Assembly: GCF_000473325.1 (NCBI RefSeq)
Contig: NZ_KI421513.1
Span: 1,993,217 to 2,057,216, forward strand
From: Leisingera caerulea DSM 24564
GTDB taxonomy: Bacteria > Pseudomonadota > Alphaproteobacteria > Rhodobacterales > Rhodobacteraceae
Reading direction: 5' to 3'
Length of the DNA: 64,000 bases
Shown: one piece after another, positions 29,252 to 38,233 of the stretch
Numbering within the stretch: position 1 is the stretch's first letter
Layout: every line of letters begins with the position of its first letter
Position numbers and translations under genes: made by a program
The notes under the pieces: model-generated
Database searches by the model: none
Told to the model about the DNA's origin: nothing
What the model saw: only the letters and a program-made list of their open reading frames with translations

Positions 29252-30136
29252 ATGCGGTTTCTGGTTCTTGGTGCAGCAGCGGGCGGTGGCCTGCCGCAGT
29301 GGAATTGCGGTTGCCGGAACTGCCGGGACGCACGTCTCGGCAGGATCGCTTCCGCCACCCAGTCCTCGCTTGCCGTGACACTGGACGGGCAGAACTGGGC
29401 GGTTCTGAACACCTCTCCCGATATCCGTGTTCAGTTGCAAAACTGCCCGTCCATGCACCCGCAATCGCTGCGCCACAGCCCGCTGCGCGCCGTGCTTCTG
29501 ACCAATGGTGACATTGATCACATCGCAGGTCTTCTGTCCTTGCGGGAACAGTCGCCTTTCACCCTGTTCGCCACTGCCGGCCTGCTGGATGTGCTGGAGG
29601 CCAACCCGGTCTTCAACGCGCTTCCGGCAGCTGTTGGCCGTCATCCGGTGCGGCTGAGCGAGGGCTTCGAGCTGCTGCCGGGCTTGCAGGCTACAGTCTT
29701 CGCGGTGCCCGGCAAGGTGCCGCTGTTCATGGAAGACAGGCAGGTGCAGACGGATCTGATGGGCGATCAAACAGTCGGCGTCCGGCTGAGCGACGGTGCG
29801 AAAACCGCCTATTACATCCCCGGCTGTTCCGGCGTCTCCGCAGAGCTGCTGGAGATTTTGGCAGACGCTGACCACATCTTCTTTGATGGCACGCTCTGGC
29901 ACGATCAGGAGATGATCCAGAGCGGAACCGGCACCAAGACCGGCCAGCGGATGGGGCATATCTCCATCAGCGGCCCCGAAGGATCCATTGCTGGTTTGCG
30001 GAGTGTGGACGCCGCCAAGACGTTCATTCACATCAACAACACCAACCCTGTCTGGCAGCCCGGCAGCGCCCAGCACGCGGAGGTTCTGGCCGCCGGATGG
30101 ACAATTGCAGCGGATGGAATGGAGATTGCGCTATGA
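29252..30136 (+). CDS. pqqB: PqqB, metallo-beta-lactamase-fold protein of PQQ biosynthesis
   Basis: A 294-residue protein with the PqqB metal-binding pattern: GAAAGGGLPQWNCGCRNC at the N-terminus and the LLTNGDIDHIAGLL region in place of a standard HxHxDH. PqqB acts on the cross-linked Glu-Tyr intermediate as a hydroxylase. The gene follows pqqA by 21 bases and overlaps pqqC by 4 bp (ATGA), consistent with one operon. Length is normal. Confidence 0.95.
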   Translation: MRFLVLGAAAGGGLPQWNCGCRNCRDARLGRIASATQSSLAVTLDGQNWAVLNTSPDIRVQLQNCPSMHPQSLRHSPLRAVLLTNGDIDHIAGLLSLREQSPFTLFATAGLLDVLEANPVFNALPAAVGRHPVRLSEGFELLPGLQATVFAVPGKVPLFMEDRQVQTDLMGDQTVGVRLSDGAKTAYYIPGCSGVSAELLEILADADHIFFDGTLWHDQEMIQSGTGTKTGQRMGHISISGPEGSIAGLRSVDAAKTFIHINNTNPVWQPGSAQHAEVLAAGWTIAADGMEIAL

Positions 30137-30885
30137 ATGTCCAACCCCGGGAAATGCCGGCCAGAGAGCCGCTTGAGGGCCGCTTGCGCGCCATCGGCGC
30201 GGTGCGCTACCACGACAAGCACCCGTTTCACCACAGGCTGCACGGCGGGGAGTGTTCTCCCGACGAGGTCCGCGCCTGGGTGATCAACCGCTGGGCCTAT
30301 CAGGCGGCGATCCCGATGAAGGACGCGGCCTTTCTGTCCCGCTGCACCGATCCTGCCATGCGCCGGGCCTGGCGCAGCCGGATTGAAGACCATGACGGCG
30401 GCGTCAGCGAAGGCGGCGGCATCCGCCGCTGGCTGCGGCTGGCCGAAGCGGTCGGGCTCGATCCGGACTACGTGGCCTCCGGCCGGGGCGTGCTGCCGGC
30501 CACTCAATTCGCTGTCGACGCTTATATCCGCTACGTCCGCGACATGCCGCTGCTGCAGGCGGTGGCCTCGTCGCTGACGGAACTGTTTGCGCCCTCTATT
30601 CACGAACGGCGGATCGAAGGCCTGCTGCAGCATTACGACTTCGCCAATGCCGCAAGCCTCTCATATTTCCGAAAGCGGCTGACCGAGGCGCCGAAGGACG
30701 TGAAATTCGGCTTGGCCTGGGTGCTGGAGAACGCCGGCACGCCGGACAAGGAAGACGCCGCCTGCGAGGCGCTGATCTTTAAAACCAATGTTCTTTGGGC
30801 GCAGCTGGATGCGCTCTGGGGGGCCTATGTGGAGCCGGGACGGATTCCGCCGGGCGCCTGGCAGCCGGGCGAGGGGCTGGCATGA
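30133..30885 (+). CDS. pqqC: PqqC, pyrroloquinoline quinone synthase
   Basis: A 250-residue cofactorless oxidase that carries out the final ring closure and oxidation to PQQ. Recognisable stretches are [38 protein letters not shown] and [17 protein letters not shown]. The start ATG overlaps the pqqB stop, and the stop overlaps pqqD. Length and all-helical composition fit the family. Confidence 0.96.
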   Translation: MNVQPREMPAREPLEGRLRAIGAVRYHDKHPFHHRLHGGECSPDEVRAWVINRWAYQAAIPMKDAAFLSRCTDPAMRRAWRSRIEDHDGGVSEGGGIRRWLRLAEAVGLDPDYVASGRGVLPATQFAVDAYIRYVRDMPLLQAVASSLTELFAPSIHERRIEGLLQHYDFANAASLSYFRKRLTEAPKDVKFGLAWVLENAGTPDKEDAACEALIFKTNVLWAQLDALWGAYVEPGRIPPGAWQPGEGLA

Positions 30886-31169
30886 CACTGGCGCTTGCCC
30901 TCTCGGACCGCCCCTATCTGCCGCGCGGGGTGCGGATGATCACGGACAACGTGCGGGGCGGCACGGTGCTGCTCTGCCCGGAAAAGGCCATCGCGCTCGA
31001 TGCCATAGGCGAGGCGATCCTGTCGCGGGTGGATAGCAGCGCTTCGTTCAAGGAAATCGTTGCCGGTCTCGCGGCGGCCTACGATGCCCCGGCGGAGCAG
31101 ATCGCCGGCGACGTGCAGCGCTTTCTGGCCGGGCTGCGGGCCCGCATGTACCTGGCGGTGCACCCATGA
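30882..31169 (+). CDS. pqqD: PqqD, PqqA-binding chaperone
   Basis: A 95-residue protein of the PqqD fold; [20 protein letters not shown] and [14 protein letters not shown] are typical. It holds the PqqA peptide and presents it to the radical SAM enzyme PqqE encoded next. The gene overlaps pqqC and pqqE by 4 bp each, which should keep subunit ratios balanced. Confidence 0.94.
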   Translation: MTLALALSDRPYLPRGVRMITDNVRGGTVLLCPEKAIALDAIGEAILSRVDSSASFKEIVAGLAAAYDAPAEQIAGDVQRFLAGLRARMYLAVHP

Positions 31170-32251
31170 CGGTGCCGCCGCCCATCGCGATGCTGGCCGA
31201 GCTGACGCACCGCTGTCCGCTGGCCTGCCCCTATTGCTCCAACCCGCAGGACCTGCTGGGCCGCGAGGCGGAGATGACAACCGGCGAATGGGCGGAGGCC
31301 TTCCGCCAGGCCGCGGAGCTGGGCGTCCTGCAATTGCACCTGTCCGGCGGCGAGCCCGCTGCGCGCCCCGATCTGGCGGACCTCACCGCGGCGGCACAGG
31401 GCTGCGGGCTCTATACCAACCTGATCACCAGCGGCATTGGACTGACTCCCAAGCGTCTGGATGCGCTGGAGGCGGCTGGGCTGGACCATATCCAGCTGTC
31501 GCTGCAGGGCACGAATGCGGAGCTTGCGGATTGGATCGGCGGCTACAAAGGCGGGTTTTACCGCAAGATGCAAATCGCGGCGGAGATCAAGGCCAGGGGA
31601 ATTCCCCTGACACTGAACGCCGTGATGCACCGGCACAATCTGGATGATCTGGAACGCACCATAGAAATGGCTGTCGAAATGGGCGCGCGCAGGCTTGAGG
31701 TCGCCTGCGTGCAGTTCCACGGGTGGGCGTCCCGCAACCGGGCGCAGCTTTTACCCACCCGCGCGCAGACAGAGGCGGCCAAGCGCATCGTCGCCGAGGC
31801 GGAACAGCGGCTGCGCGGGGTGCTGGCCTTTGATTTCGTGCCACCCGACTACTACGCGGATTACCCCAAGGCCTGCATGGGGGGCTGGGGCACAGCCGGG
31901 CTGAATATCGCGCCGGACGGTACTGTGCTGCCCTGCCATGCGGCCCAGACCATCCCGCATTTGGACTTCGACAATGTCCGCAGCAAACCGCTGGCGGCGA
32001 TCTGGTACGAAGGCGCGGCGTTCAATGCCTACCGCGGCACCGATTGGATGCCGCAGCCGTGCCGCAGCTGCGACCGCAAGGAGACCGATTTCGGTGGCTG
32101 CCGTTGCCAGGCGCTGGCTCTTGCCGGAGACGCAGGGGCAACCGATCCAGTGTGCCGGAAATCACCGCGGCACCAGACTGTGGTTGAGCTTCTAGAAACA
32201 GGCAGGAGCAATTCTGAAACTACTTTTGTCTACCGGCGCGCGGCTTGCTAG
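31166..32251 (+). CDS. pqqE: PqqE, radical SAM enzyme that cross-links PqqA
   Basis: A 361-residue radical SAM protein that forms the carbon-carbon bond between Glu and Tyr of PqqA. The SAM cluster motif is CPLACPYC near residue 18-25. The C-terminal SPASM region has auxiliary-cluster cysteines in [31 protein letters not shown] and DPVCR. Last gene of the pqq operon. No pqqF-type protease gene lies beside it, so PqqA is probably trimmed by a protease encoded elsewhere. Confidence 0.96.
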   Translation: MTVPPPIAMLAELTHRCPLACPYCSNPQDLLGREAEMTTGEWAEAFRQAAELGVLQLHLSGGEPAARPDLADLTAAAQGCGLYTNLITSGIGLTPKRLDALEAAGLDHIQLSLQGTNAELADWIGGYKGGFYRKMQIAAEIKARGIPLTLNAVMHRHNLDDLERTIEMAVEMGARRLEVACVQFHGWASRNRAQLLPTRAQTEAAKRIVAEAEQRLRGVLAFDFVPPDYYADYPKACMGGWGTAGLNIAPDGTVLPCHAAQTIPHLDFDNVRSKPLAAIWYEGAAFNAYRGTDWMPQPCRSCDRKETDFGGCRCQALALAGDAGATDPVCRKSPRHQTVVELLETGRSNSETTFVYRRAAC

Positions 32252-32610
32252 GTAACGCCAGCCTTGACCTAGGTTTTCGGAGCATCCTCGTGATAGGCAT
32301 TCACCCTGGTTTGCGCGAAAAAAGCGCTGGGAAGCTGGCTGCTTCGAAACTGTGACAGGTCCATAGCTGGCAGACAGCTCTTGGCCAGTTTCTCTTCCGG
32401 AGCCAAGCGATAACCCTCCACAAGGCAACCGCATTGCAGTATGGTCATCACCTTGAAGTTGAGCAGCCCGGCGGCGAATACGATCCCGCGGGTCGGATAG
32501 TTCCGACTGTCCGCGTAGCAGACACGACGCGATCCGCTTCCATTGATTTGGCGCAATGCGGCGTCTTGTAACGCGGGTATCCTGATGGCGTTGGAATTCG
32601 AAAGCGAGCA
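32252..32610. other. Intergenic region after the pqq operon
   Basis: No supported gene. A minus-strand frame crosses it but has no ribosome site and mostly runs antisense to the next gene. No clear terminator hairpin was seen after pqqE. Confidence 0.4.
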
Positions 32611-33720
32611 ATGGCAAGGTTTCTTATCATTCTCATTGCGTTCCTGTCGGCGATGCCGGTCTGCGCGCAGGATGAATCGCGTGCCTTCATCTTCGGCGGC
32701 GACGCATTTCTTGCAGGGCGGTCGGTGACACACGACGCAGCCGGGTCCGACGATCTGTTCATGGCTGGCGAGCGGGTCGTTGGAAAGACGGCCATCACAG
32801 GATCGGCCCATCTTGCCGGCCGCGAGGTAACCATGGACGGCGGGATTGGAGGCGATGCCTACGCCGCGGGCGAGGAGATCGCCTTGCGGGGCGACGTCGT
32901 TGGTGATGCGACCCTGGCCGGCCGAAGTGTCTCCGTGGCCGGCGTTGGCGGTGACTTGCGGGTGGCCGGATCCGAACTTCGCCTTGGCGGCGCGATCGGG
33001 GGCACCGCGATGATCGCCGGTGAAGTAATTGCTTTTGATGCCGTCGTCTCCGGCGATGTCAGTCTCGCAGCCAAGCGGGTGGCCTGGGGTGAAACAGCTT
33101 CGATTGGTGGGAGACTCATCGTCTTTGAAGAAGAGCCGGGCGAAACGGATATTCCGGAGCGGGTCGTGCCGGCCGGTCGTGTCGAGCGGCGTGAAATCGA
33201 GGATTGGGACGGGCCAAAGCCGCCGAGTTGGGGCCGCGTGATTGTAAAGTTCCTTATGGGGGTGGTCGTGGTTGCGGCACTGGCCGCGCTTGTTGCAGCG
33301 CTGGTGCCTGAACGCCTCGCCGAAATGCGGCGGCAGGTCTTGGCGCGGCCATTCCACACGTTGTGGATTGGCTTCATGGCTCAGTCGGCCATCATCGGTG
33401 CAGGTGTCCTTTTCGCGCTGACCATTATCGGCCTGTTGATGACCCCGGCATTGGTGGTTCTGGCGATTGCCGCCGGCTTTGCCGGGTACGTGGTCGCCGC
33501 CTATGCGTTCGGCGTTGGCCTTCTCCTCGCCTTCGGCCGTCCCGATCCGGACAGCATTGCAGAACGGGCGCTGGCGGCGGGCGTCGGCGCACTCACGGCG
33601 GGGCTTATCGGGCTGATCCCGTTCCTGGGCTGGCTATTCGTTCTCGTGCTTGTCCTCTCCGGCATCGGGGCGATCACAGTGCGGACGATCCGGCCAGTAT
33701 TCTTTGCAGACACATACTGA
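32611..33720 (+). CDS. Bactofilin-like repeat protein with C-terminal membrane domain
   Basis: A 369-residue predicted envelope protein. It has a signal peptide (about 1-19, ending VCAQ). Residues about 20-165 are a Gly/Ala-rich run of short repeats such as DAFLAGRSVTHDA, GDAYAAGEEIALRGDVVGDATLAGRSV, the pattern of the beta-helical bactofilin (polymer-forming) fold. A charged linker follows, then about four to five membrane segments (about 213-365). The repeat domain should be periplasmic. A structural or membrane-organising role is inferred; no partner is evident. Confidence 0.72.
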   Translation: MARFLIILIAFLSAMPVCAQDESRAFIFGGDAFLAGRSVTHDAAGSDDLFMAGERVVGKTAITGSAHLAGREVTMDGGIGGDAYAAGEEIALRGDVVGDATLAGRSVSVAGVGGDLRVAGSELRLGGAIGGTAMIAGEVIAFDAVVSGDVSLAAKRVAWGETASIGGRLIVFEEEPGETDIPERVVPAGRVERREIEDWDGPKPPSWGRVIVKFLMGVVVVAALAALVAALVPERLAEMRRQVLARPFHTLWIGFMAQSAIIGAGVLFALTIIGLLMTPALVVLAIAAGFAGYVVAAYAFGVGLLLAFGRPDPDSIAERALAAGVGALTAGLIGLIPFLGWLFVLVLVLSGIGAITVRTIRPVFFADTY

Positions 33721-33879
33721 ACCTCAAGAAACGATCGGCAGCCTGCCGATCTATGAGCGCGAACAAACTGTTGATTTCTCGCTCGTGGCGAATGTTCAGT
33801 CTGGAGGCGCTGGACCGCAGTGCCGTTCTTGACAGCGAGAGTCCGGGTCGGTCCGTCCATGCAGAACGGCCGGTTTGGG

Positions 33880-34053
33880 TCAGATCTCGAGCACCTCAGC
33901 TATTGCCAACGCGTTTTCCAGTTCAACGCCGGGATACCGTACGGTGATGTCCATCTTGGTGCGGCCCGGCAAGAGCTGAACCGCTCGCAGGTTTCCGGTC
34001 TTGCGGTTGATGTGTGCGACTTTGGTCCGGCGCATCAAATGCCTTGGCCTGTC
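33880..34053 (-). pseudogene. C-terminal remnant of a tyrosine integrase
   Basis: The minus strand encodes RHLMRRTKVAHINRKTGNLR, then AVQLLPGRTKMDITVRYPGV and ELENALAIAEVLEI before a stop. This matches the last 55 residues of a phage/ICE-type tyrosine integrase: box II HxxRRTK, the LLGH motif here changed to LLPGR, and the nucleophile Tyr in VRY. The rest of the gene is absent, so this is a scar of a former mobile element. Confidence 0.65.
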
Positions 34054-34097
34054 GCGGTTTGCTGCCGCTCCTTTGATAGCACTTATTGCACCCAAGG

Positions 34098-34510
34098 AGA
34101 CGAGCTACGGGAACGAAACGTGCGGACGAATTGCGCGCTGTTGCGGTGCGGGTCGCGCTGACCAGCGGACTGACACGCAATCAGGTGGCGTCTGATCTGG
34201 GCGTTGGCGTATCGACGCTGAACAAGTGGATCACGGCGCATCCGCTGCCCGGCAGTGCATGTTTACATGCACGAGAAGGGCGATACGGAAGCGGTGCCGG
34301 AGAAAGACCTGGACTTTGCCCGTGAGAACGAGCGGCTTCGACGGGAGACCCGCATTCTCAAGGAGGAGAGGGACACCCTAAAAGAAGGCCACAGCCTTCT
34401 TCGCGAGACAAAAGCCATGAGGTTCAGGTTCATCGAAGAGCATTGCACAGAATTCCCTACAGCTCGTGTGTGCCATGTTATGGATGTCAGCTCACGAGGG
34501 TTATCGGCCC
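34098..34510 (+). pseudogene. Remnant of an IS3-family element (orfA plus start of orfB)
   Basis: One frame encodes the orfA helix-turn-helix region, ending SGLTRNQVASDLGVGVSTLN-KWITAH. After a frameshift near 34250 another frame continues with DLDFARENERLRRETRILKE and then the first 20 residues of orfB, beginning MRFRFIEEHCTEF and ending SSRGL. The remaining orfB is missing. It lies beside the integrase remnant, so the region is a graveyard of mobile DNA. Confidence 0.75.
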
Positions 34511-34589
34511 CGATTGATCACGGTCATTGGAAGACTTTCGATGTCGGGTAATCTCCTAGGGGTGTCAAAGCCTGTCCGGAGGCAGAGCC

Positions 34590-35132
34590 ATGCCGATCTT
34601 TTTGGAACCTGCGGAGGTGATCGACGATCTGAAGGAATTTCGGTCCGTCCTGATCGTATCCTGTCCGATCTGCCCGCCGATGTGCGTCTCGATCCAACAA
34701 AAAAGCCCGTTCCTGCAACCGCTGAAGCATGGGCTTAAAACCCCGGCTTTCGAGGACTACATCGCCTCGATCAGAGAGGCGCTGGCCGGTCATGGCGTCC
34801 GCTCGGAAGCTTTCACCCTTCGCTTGCCCGTCCCGATGATGTGTCTTTGGACCGCGCGGCAACGCGCTCGGATCTTGAAGCGGGCGCAGGGCTTCGGTGC
34901 GGTGCTGGTTCTGGGATGCGACTCGGCGACATACACAGCGGCCGATGCGCTCAGAGGGACCGACTGCAAGGTTTTTCAGGGCATGGAGGTCAAGACGATC
35001 ACAAACGCAACCACTGCGCTTGGGCCGTCGGCGACCGTCACCCTCGATTGGCACCCGCTCCCGAAGACTCCGAAAAGCGGTCAGTTCAATGGTCCCGACT
35101 GGGGAGAAAAGAGTCAGTCGACACGTCGGTGA
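34590..35132 (+). CDS. Hypothetical cysteine-containing protein, first gene of a small operon
   Basis: A 180-residue soluble protein preceded by a good GGAGG site. Notable motifs are VSCPICPPMC near residue 24-33, PVPMMCLWTARQ and VLGCDSATYTAADALRGTDC, which give scattered Cys residues that could bind metal. No signal peptide or membrane segment. I do not recognise the family. It precedes a Met-rich protein, an AhpD-like protein and a membrane protein on the same strand, and faces the metV-metF pair across a gap. A link to one-carbon or corrinoid chemistry is only a guess from the neighbourhood. Confidence 0.65.
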   Translation: MPIFLEPAEVIDDLKEFRSVLIVSCPICPPMCVSIQQKSPFLQPLKHGLKTPAFEDYIASIREALAGHGVRSEAFTLRLPVPMMCLWTARQRARILKRAQGFGAVLVLGCDSATYTAADALRGTDCKVFQGMEVKTITNATTALGPSATVTLDWHPLPKTPKSGQFNGPDWGEKSQSTRR

Positions 35133-35171
35133 GCGATGCCGCCCGCAACGATTAAGTGAGAGGATACTCTG

Positions 35172-35471
35172 ATGAGTGTGATGGAACAGATGATGGGTCT
35201 GATGATGGGCCGGATGAGCAAGGAAGACAAAGAGGCCATGATGGACAGCATGATGGAGACGTTCTTTGCCGGCATCTCACCGGAGGAAAAGCAGAAGATG
35301 ATGACAGACATGATGCCCAAGATGATGCCACGCATGGAACCTGCACAGCGCCGCAATTCAGCAGAGGCAATAGTAGAAGCGCTTGTGGATGAAGGTTCCA
35401 AGGGCCTGTCCGCAGACGAGCGGCGCGCCTATCTCAACGCACTGTCCGACGTCCTCGAAACAGCGTCATGA
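35172..35471 (+). CDS. Small methionine-rich protein
   Basis: A 99-residue protein whose first 55 residues contain 18 methionines, many as Met-Met pairs spaced three to seven residues apart along predicted amphipathic helices (for example MMGLMMGRM and MMTDMMPKMM). The C-terminal 45 residues are ordinary and helical. GAGAGGA precedes the ATG. Met-rich helices can bind Cu(I) or form hydrophobic interfaces such as signal-sequence grooves; neither is proven here. It is the second gene of the operon starting at 34590. Confidence 0.7.
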   Translation: MSVMEQMMGLMMGRMSKEDKEAMMDSMMETFFAGISPEEKQKMMTDMMPKMMPRMEPAQRRNSAEAIVEALVDEGSKGLSADERRAYLNALSDVLETAS

Positions 35472-35486
35472 GAGGGAGGTGAGACC

Positions 35487-35855
35487 ATGGCTGCGGCAGG
35501 CAATGGCAATACTGACTTTCCCGCCAAGTACTGTGTCGTACAGCCGAATGCGCTGCGCCTCGGAAAGGCGCAGCCCGGGGTCATGACGGCGTTTAACGGC
35601 CTGCACGTCGCGGGAATGGCCGGTGGACCACTTGACCATAAAACTAAGGAACTCATGGCGCTTGCGATCAGTATCGTTGTGCGCTGCGACGATTGTATTG
35701 CCCATCACGTGCACGACGCGATCGAGGCGGGCGCGACCCGGGAAGAACTGGAGGACGCAATTGGCGTCGCGGTGCTGATGGGGGGCGGCCCCGGTATGAT
35801 CTACGCGACCCATGCTATCGAGGCAGTTCATCAGTTTCTCGATCGCCCAGGCTAG
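35487..35855 (+). CDS. AhpD-like/carboxymuconolactone decarboxylase family protein
   Basis: A 122-residue protein of the CMD/AhpD fold with the redox motif CDDCIAHHVHDAIEAGAT (Cys about 69 and 72, His 76) and LDHKTKELMALAISIVVRC before it. Such proteins act as thiol peroxidase-like or disulfide reductase-type enzymes. The start has GGGAGGTGA upstream and follows the Met-rich gene by 15 bases. Its target in this operon is unknown. Confidence 0.85.
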   Translation: MAAAGNGNTDFPAKYCVVQPNALRLGKAQPGVMTAFNGLHVAGMAGGPLDHKTKELMALAISIVVRCDDCIAHHVHDAIEAGATREELEDAIGVAVLMGGGPGMIYATHAIEAVHQFLDRPG

Positions 35856-35858
35856 AAC

Positions 35859-36242
35859 ATGCCGTCCCGGCTTCTGCTGACCGCGTTCGCAACTCTCAAT
35901 ATAGCCGGTGGGTTGGCTTGCATTCTTGCGCCCGCGTTGATGCTTCGGTCCTTTGGAGTCGTCGTTCCGCCGATGGGTATCGTGATCTACCAGTTCTGGG
36001 GCGTCGCCGTGGCTGGCACCGGCGCGCTTCTCTGGCTTTTGCGGAACAGATGCGGCGACGGAATGCCGGTTCCCTTGGTGAGCATTCTGGTCGTGATGAA
36101 CACCTTGAATGCCGCCATCGCCGTTAGTGGGCAATTCTCAGGGGCGAACGCATCAGGATGGGCAATGGTCGCATTGTACGTCTTGTTTGCACTCGCGTTT
36201 CTTGCCGTCGCCATTGGAGCGATACGACGGAACGGGTGGTGA
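35859..36242 (+). CDS. Small four-helix membrane protein
   Basis: A 127-residue inner-membrane protein with four hydrophobic segments (about 5-28, 38-60, 71-92 and 101-121). It begins three bases after the AhpD-like gene and ends the operon. No family was recognised with confidence; the arrangement resembles small DoxX-like or DUF proteins of four helices. Confidence 0.65.
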   Translation: MPSRLLLTAFATLNIAGGLACILAPALMLRSFGVVVPPMGIVIYQFWGVAVAGTGALLWLLRNRCGDGMPVPLVSILVVMNTLNAAIAVSGQFSGANASGWAMVALYVLFALAFLAVAIGAIRRNGW

Positions 36243-36695
36243 GCGCGGCGCATCATCCCCTTCGATCCCACGCGGCGGAACCGGAATCCCTGGACTTCTA
36301 CGCCCGCCGGGCCGAAACTTGGCAGATCCCGTCGCAGGCACGAATAGTTACGCATCATGCAGCCAGTCCCTCTTGCGTGTTCAGGGTATGGTGGGAGTGG
36401 AACGTCGGGTACTCTCGAATCTCCGGCGCTTTCTTGAGGCAGCTGCTGTTTCCCACTCGCCCGCGTCAAGCAGGTAGCAGAAGTCCGGCCTCAGTCGCCA
36501 CCCGGCGCGATGTCTATGCATCCCGGCCAGGAAAACTCCGCTACGCTGAGATACCGCAGGAAGCAGTAAAGGCCGGAATGGGGATCGTCCCGCCAAGCGG
36601 GGGAGTGGAGAATGGCGATGACTCCTGCTTCCAAGTCTGGATGTCGCTTGGCGATGTCAGCAATGACCGTTCTGAAGGCTTCTGCGGACTGGCAT
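36243..36695. other. Intergenic region between convergent operons
   Basis: I see no supported gene here. The open frames have no ribosome sites or motifs, and no clear terminator hairpin with a T-run was found. Confidence 0.4.
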
Positions 36696-37661
36696 TCATG
36701 CCCGCTTGCGGGAGGCTAATACGCCGGATTCCTGGATAATTTCAGAGACTTGATGTTCCTTGCGGTACGCCATGACATGCACCCCGGAAACACCGGCTAT
36801 GTCACGCATCTGCTGGATCAGCTCCACGCAGATCTTCTTGCCTTCCTGTCCGGGCTTTTCAGCCTTCTCCATACGGTCAATGACCGCATCCGGAATGTGG
36901 ATCCCCGGTACATTCGAGCGCATCCACCGTGCCGCCCGCGCCGAGGCCAGCGGGCCAACACCGGCAAGAATGTACACTTTCTTATCCAATCCCAAATCCC
37001 GTACCCGTGCCATGAACTTTTCGAACAGGGGAACGTCGTAGATGTAATTGGTCTGAATATATTCCGCCCCTGCCTCCACTTTCTTGGCCAGCCGTTCCGG
37101 GCGCCATTCATAGGGCGGAATGCAGGGGTTCTCAGCCGCCCCCAGAAACAGCAGCGGCGGGTTGGTGATGGTGCGCCCGGACAGGAATTTACGCTCATCC
37201 CGCATGGTCCTGATGGTGCGCAGCAGCGACAGCGAATCGAAATCGAACACCGGTTTTGCACCCGGCTGATCCCCGACGCCGACACCATCACCCGTCAGGC
37301 ACAGAACATTGCTGACCCCCATGGCAGCTGCCCCCAGCACATCGCCCTGAATGGCGATCCGGTTCCGGTCCCGGCAGGAGATCTGATAGACAGGGGAATA
37401 CCCGGCCCGGGTCAGCAGCGCGCTGATCCCTATGGAGGACATATGGCAATTCGCGCCCGAGGCATCCGTTGCATTTATGGCGTCGGCAACCTCCCCAAGC
37501 GGGCGCGCGGCGTCATAGACATCCGCAGGGTCCGCGCTGTCGGGCGGATTCAGCTCAGCCGTGATGGCAAAGCGGCCGGAGCGCAGCACCCGTTCCAGCC
37601 GGCTGTGCGAAACGTGGCCTTCGGGCGGCGGTGAATAGGGCTGGGGCAAACTGTGGTCCAT
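36696..37661 (-). CDS. metF: Methylenetetrahydrofolate reductase (MetF-type)
   Basis: A 321-residue flavoenzyme of the MetF barrel family. It interconverts 5,10-methylene- and 5-methyl-tetrahydrofolate. Typical segments are FAITAELNPPDSADPADVYD with the catalytic Glu, SPVYQISCRDRNRIAIQGDV, LCLTGDGVGVGDQP and AGAEYIQTNYIYDVPLFEKF. The stop of metV overlaps the ATG by one base (TGATG), so the two are translationally coupled. A demethylase of the DmdA/GcvT type 13 kb away would produce 5-methyl-THF, so this enzyme may run oxidatively. Confidence 0.88.
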   Translation of the reverse strand: MDHSLPQPYSPPPEGHVSHSRLERVLRSGRFAITAELNPPDSADPADVYDAARPLGEVADAINATDASGANCHMSSIGISALLTRAGYSPVYQISCRDRNRIAIQGDVLGAAAMGVSNVLCLTGDGVGVGDQPGAKPVFDFDSLSLLRTIRTMRDERKFLSGRTITNPPLLFLGAAENPCIPPYEWRPERLAKKVEAGAEYIQTNYIYDVPLFEKFMARVRDLGLDKKVYILAGVGPLASARAARWMRSNVPGIHIPDAVIDRMEKAEKPGQEGKKICVELIQQMRDIAGVSGVHVMAYRKEHQVSEIIQESGVLASRKRA

Positions 37662-38233
37662 CACTTTGCCCCTTTCTGAGCGCGCGCGGGTTCTTCCGCC
37701 AGCGGCGCGGCGGAGGGCTCATTTTTGCGGGCGCCGGGAAAGGCGTCGGCGATGGCCGTGCGGCGTTTTTCCCGGGCTTCACGCAGATGCGCTGCTTTCT
37801 CGCGGCTCACCCGCAGCCAGGATGACGACCCTTCGAGGTTGCGTTCGACCGGCGGCAGCACAGTTGCAATCTGTGCGCCGCCCTTCATCCGCGACGCACC
37901 GTCCCAGGCCAGCGCCCAAACGCATTTCATTTCCGGTTTGACCTCACAATACCCGCCGGGCCGCACCCCGCCGCACGGGCCGTTGCGCAGCTGCTTGGGG
38001 CAGTTCATCGGGCAGGACATGCCGGTCGAGGACAGCACGCACTGCCCGCACATCTGGCAGTCAAAAAGCACTGTCTTTACGCATTTCTCGACGAAAGCGA
38101 TGGGGCGCTCGACCCGGTCGTAGCCGATTTTTCTCAGGACTGGGTCCAGGGCGATCATGACCTGCTCCACCCGCTTGTATATCCACTCAAAGCTGCGTGA
38201 GTGACGAATGGCGAACAGGCGAATCCGGTACAT
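37661..38233 (-). CDS. metV: MetV-like cysteine-rich partner of methylenetetrahydrofolate reductase
   Basis: A 190-residue protein with the Cys pattern of the MTHFR C-terminal (MetV) family: VLFDCQMCGQCVLSSTGMSC, then PMNCPKQLRNGPCGG and GYCEVKPEMKC. In known systems MetV binds zinc and/or iron-sulfur and forms a complex with MetF for electron transfer. The start ATG at 38233 follows GGAGAAAGGGA; a TTG one codon earlier is possible. It precedes and overlaps metF. The C-terminal 60 residues are a charged Ala/Lys-rich tail. Confidence 0.88.
   Translation of the reverse strand: MYRIRLFAIRHSRSFEWIYKRVEQVMIALDPVLRKIGYDRVERPIAFVEKCVKTVLFDCQMCGQCVLSSTGMSCPMNCPKQLRNGPCGGVRPGGYCEVKPEMKCVWALAWDGASRMKGGAQIATVLPPVERNLEGSSSWLRVSREKAAHLREAREKRRTAIADAFPGARKNEPSAAPLAEEPARAQKGAK

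Noticed and set aside
32269..33357. A 362-codon minus-strand frame
   Set aside because: Mostly antisense to the bactofilin-like gene, without a ribosome site or a recognisable motif.
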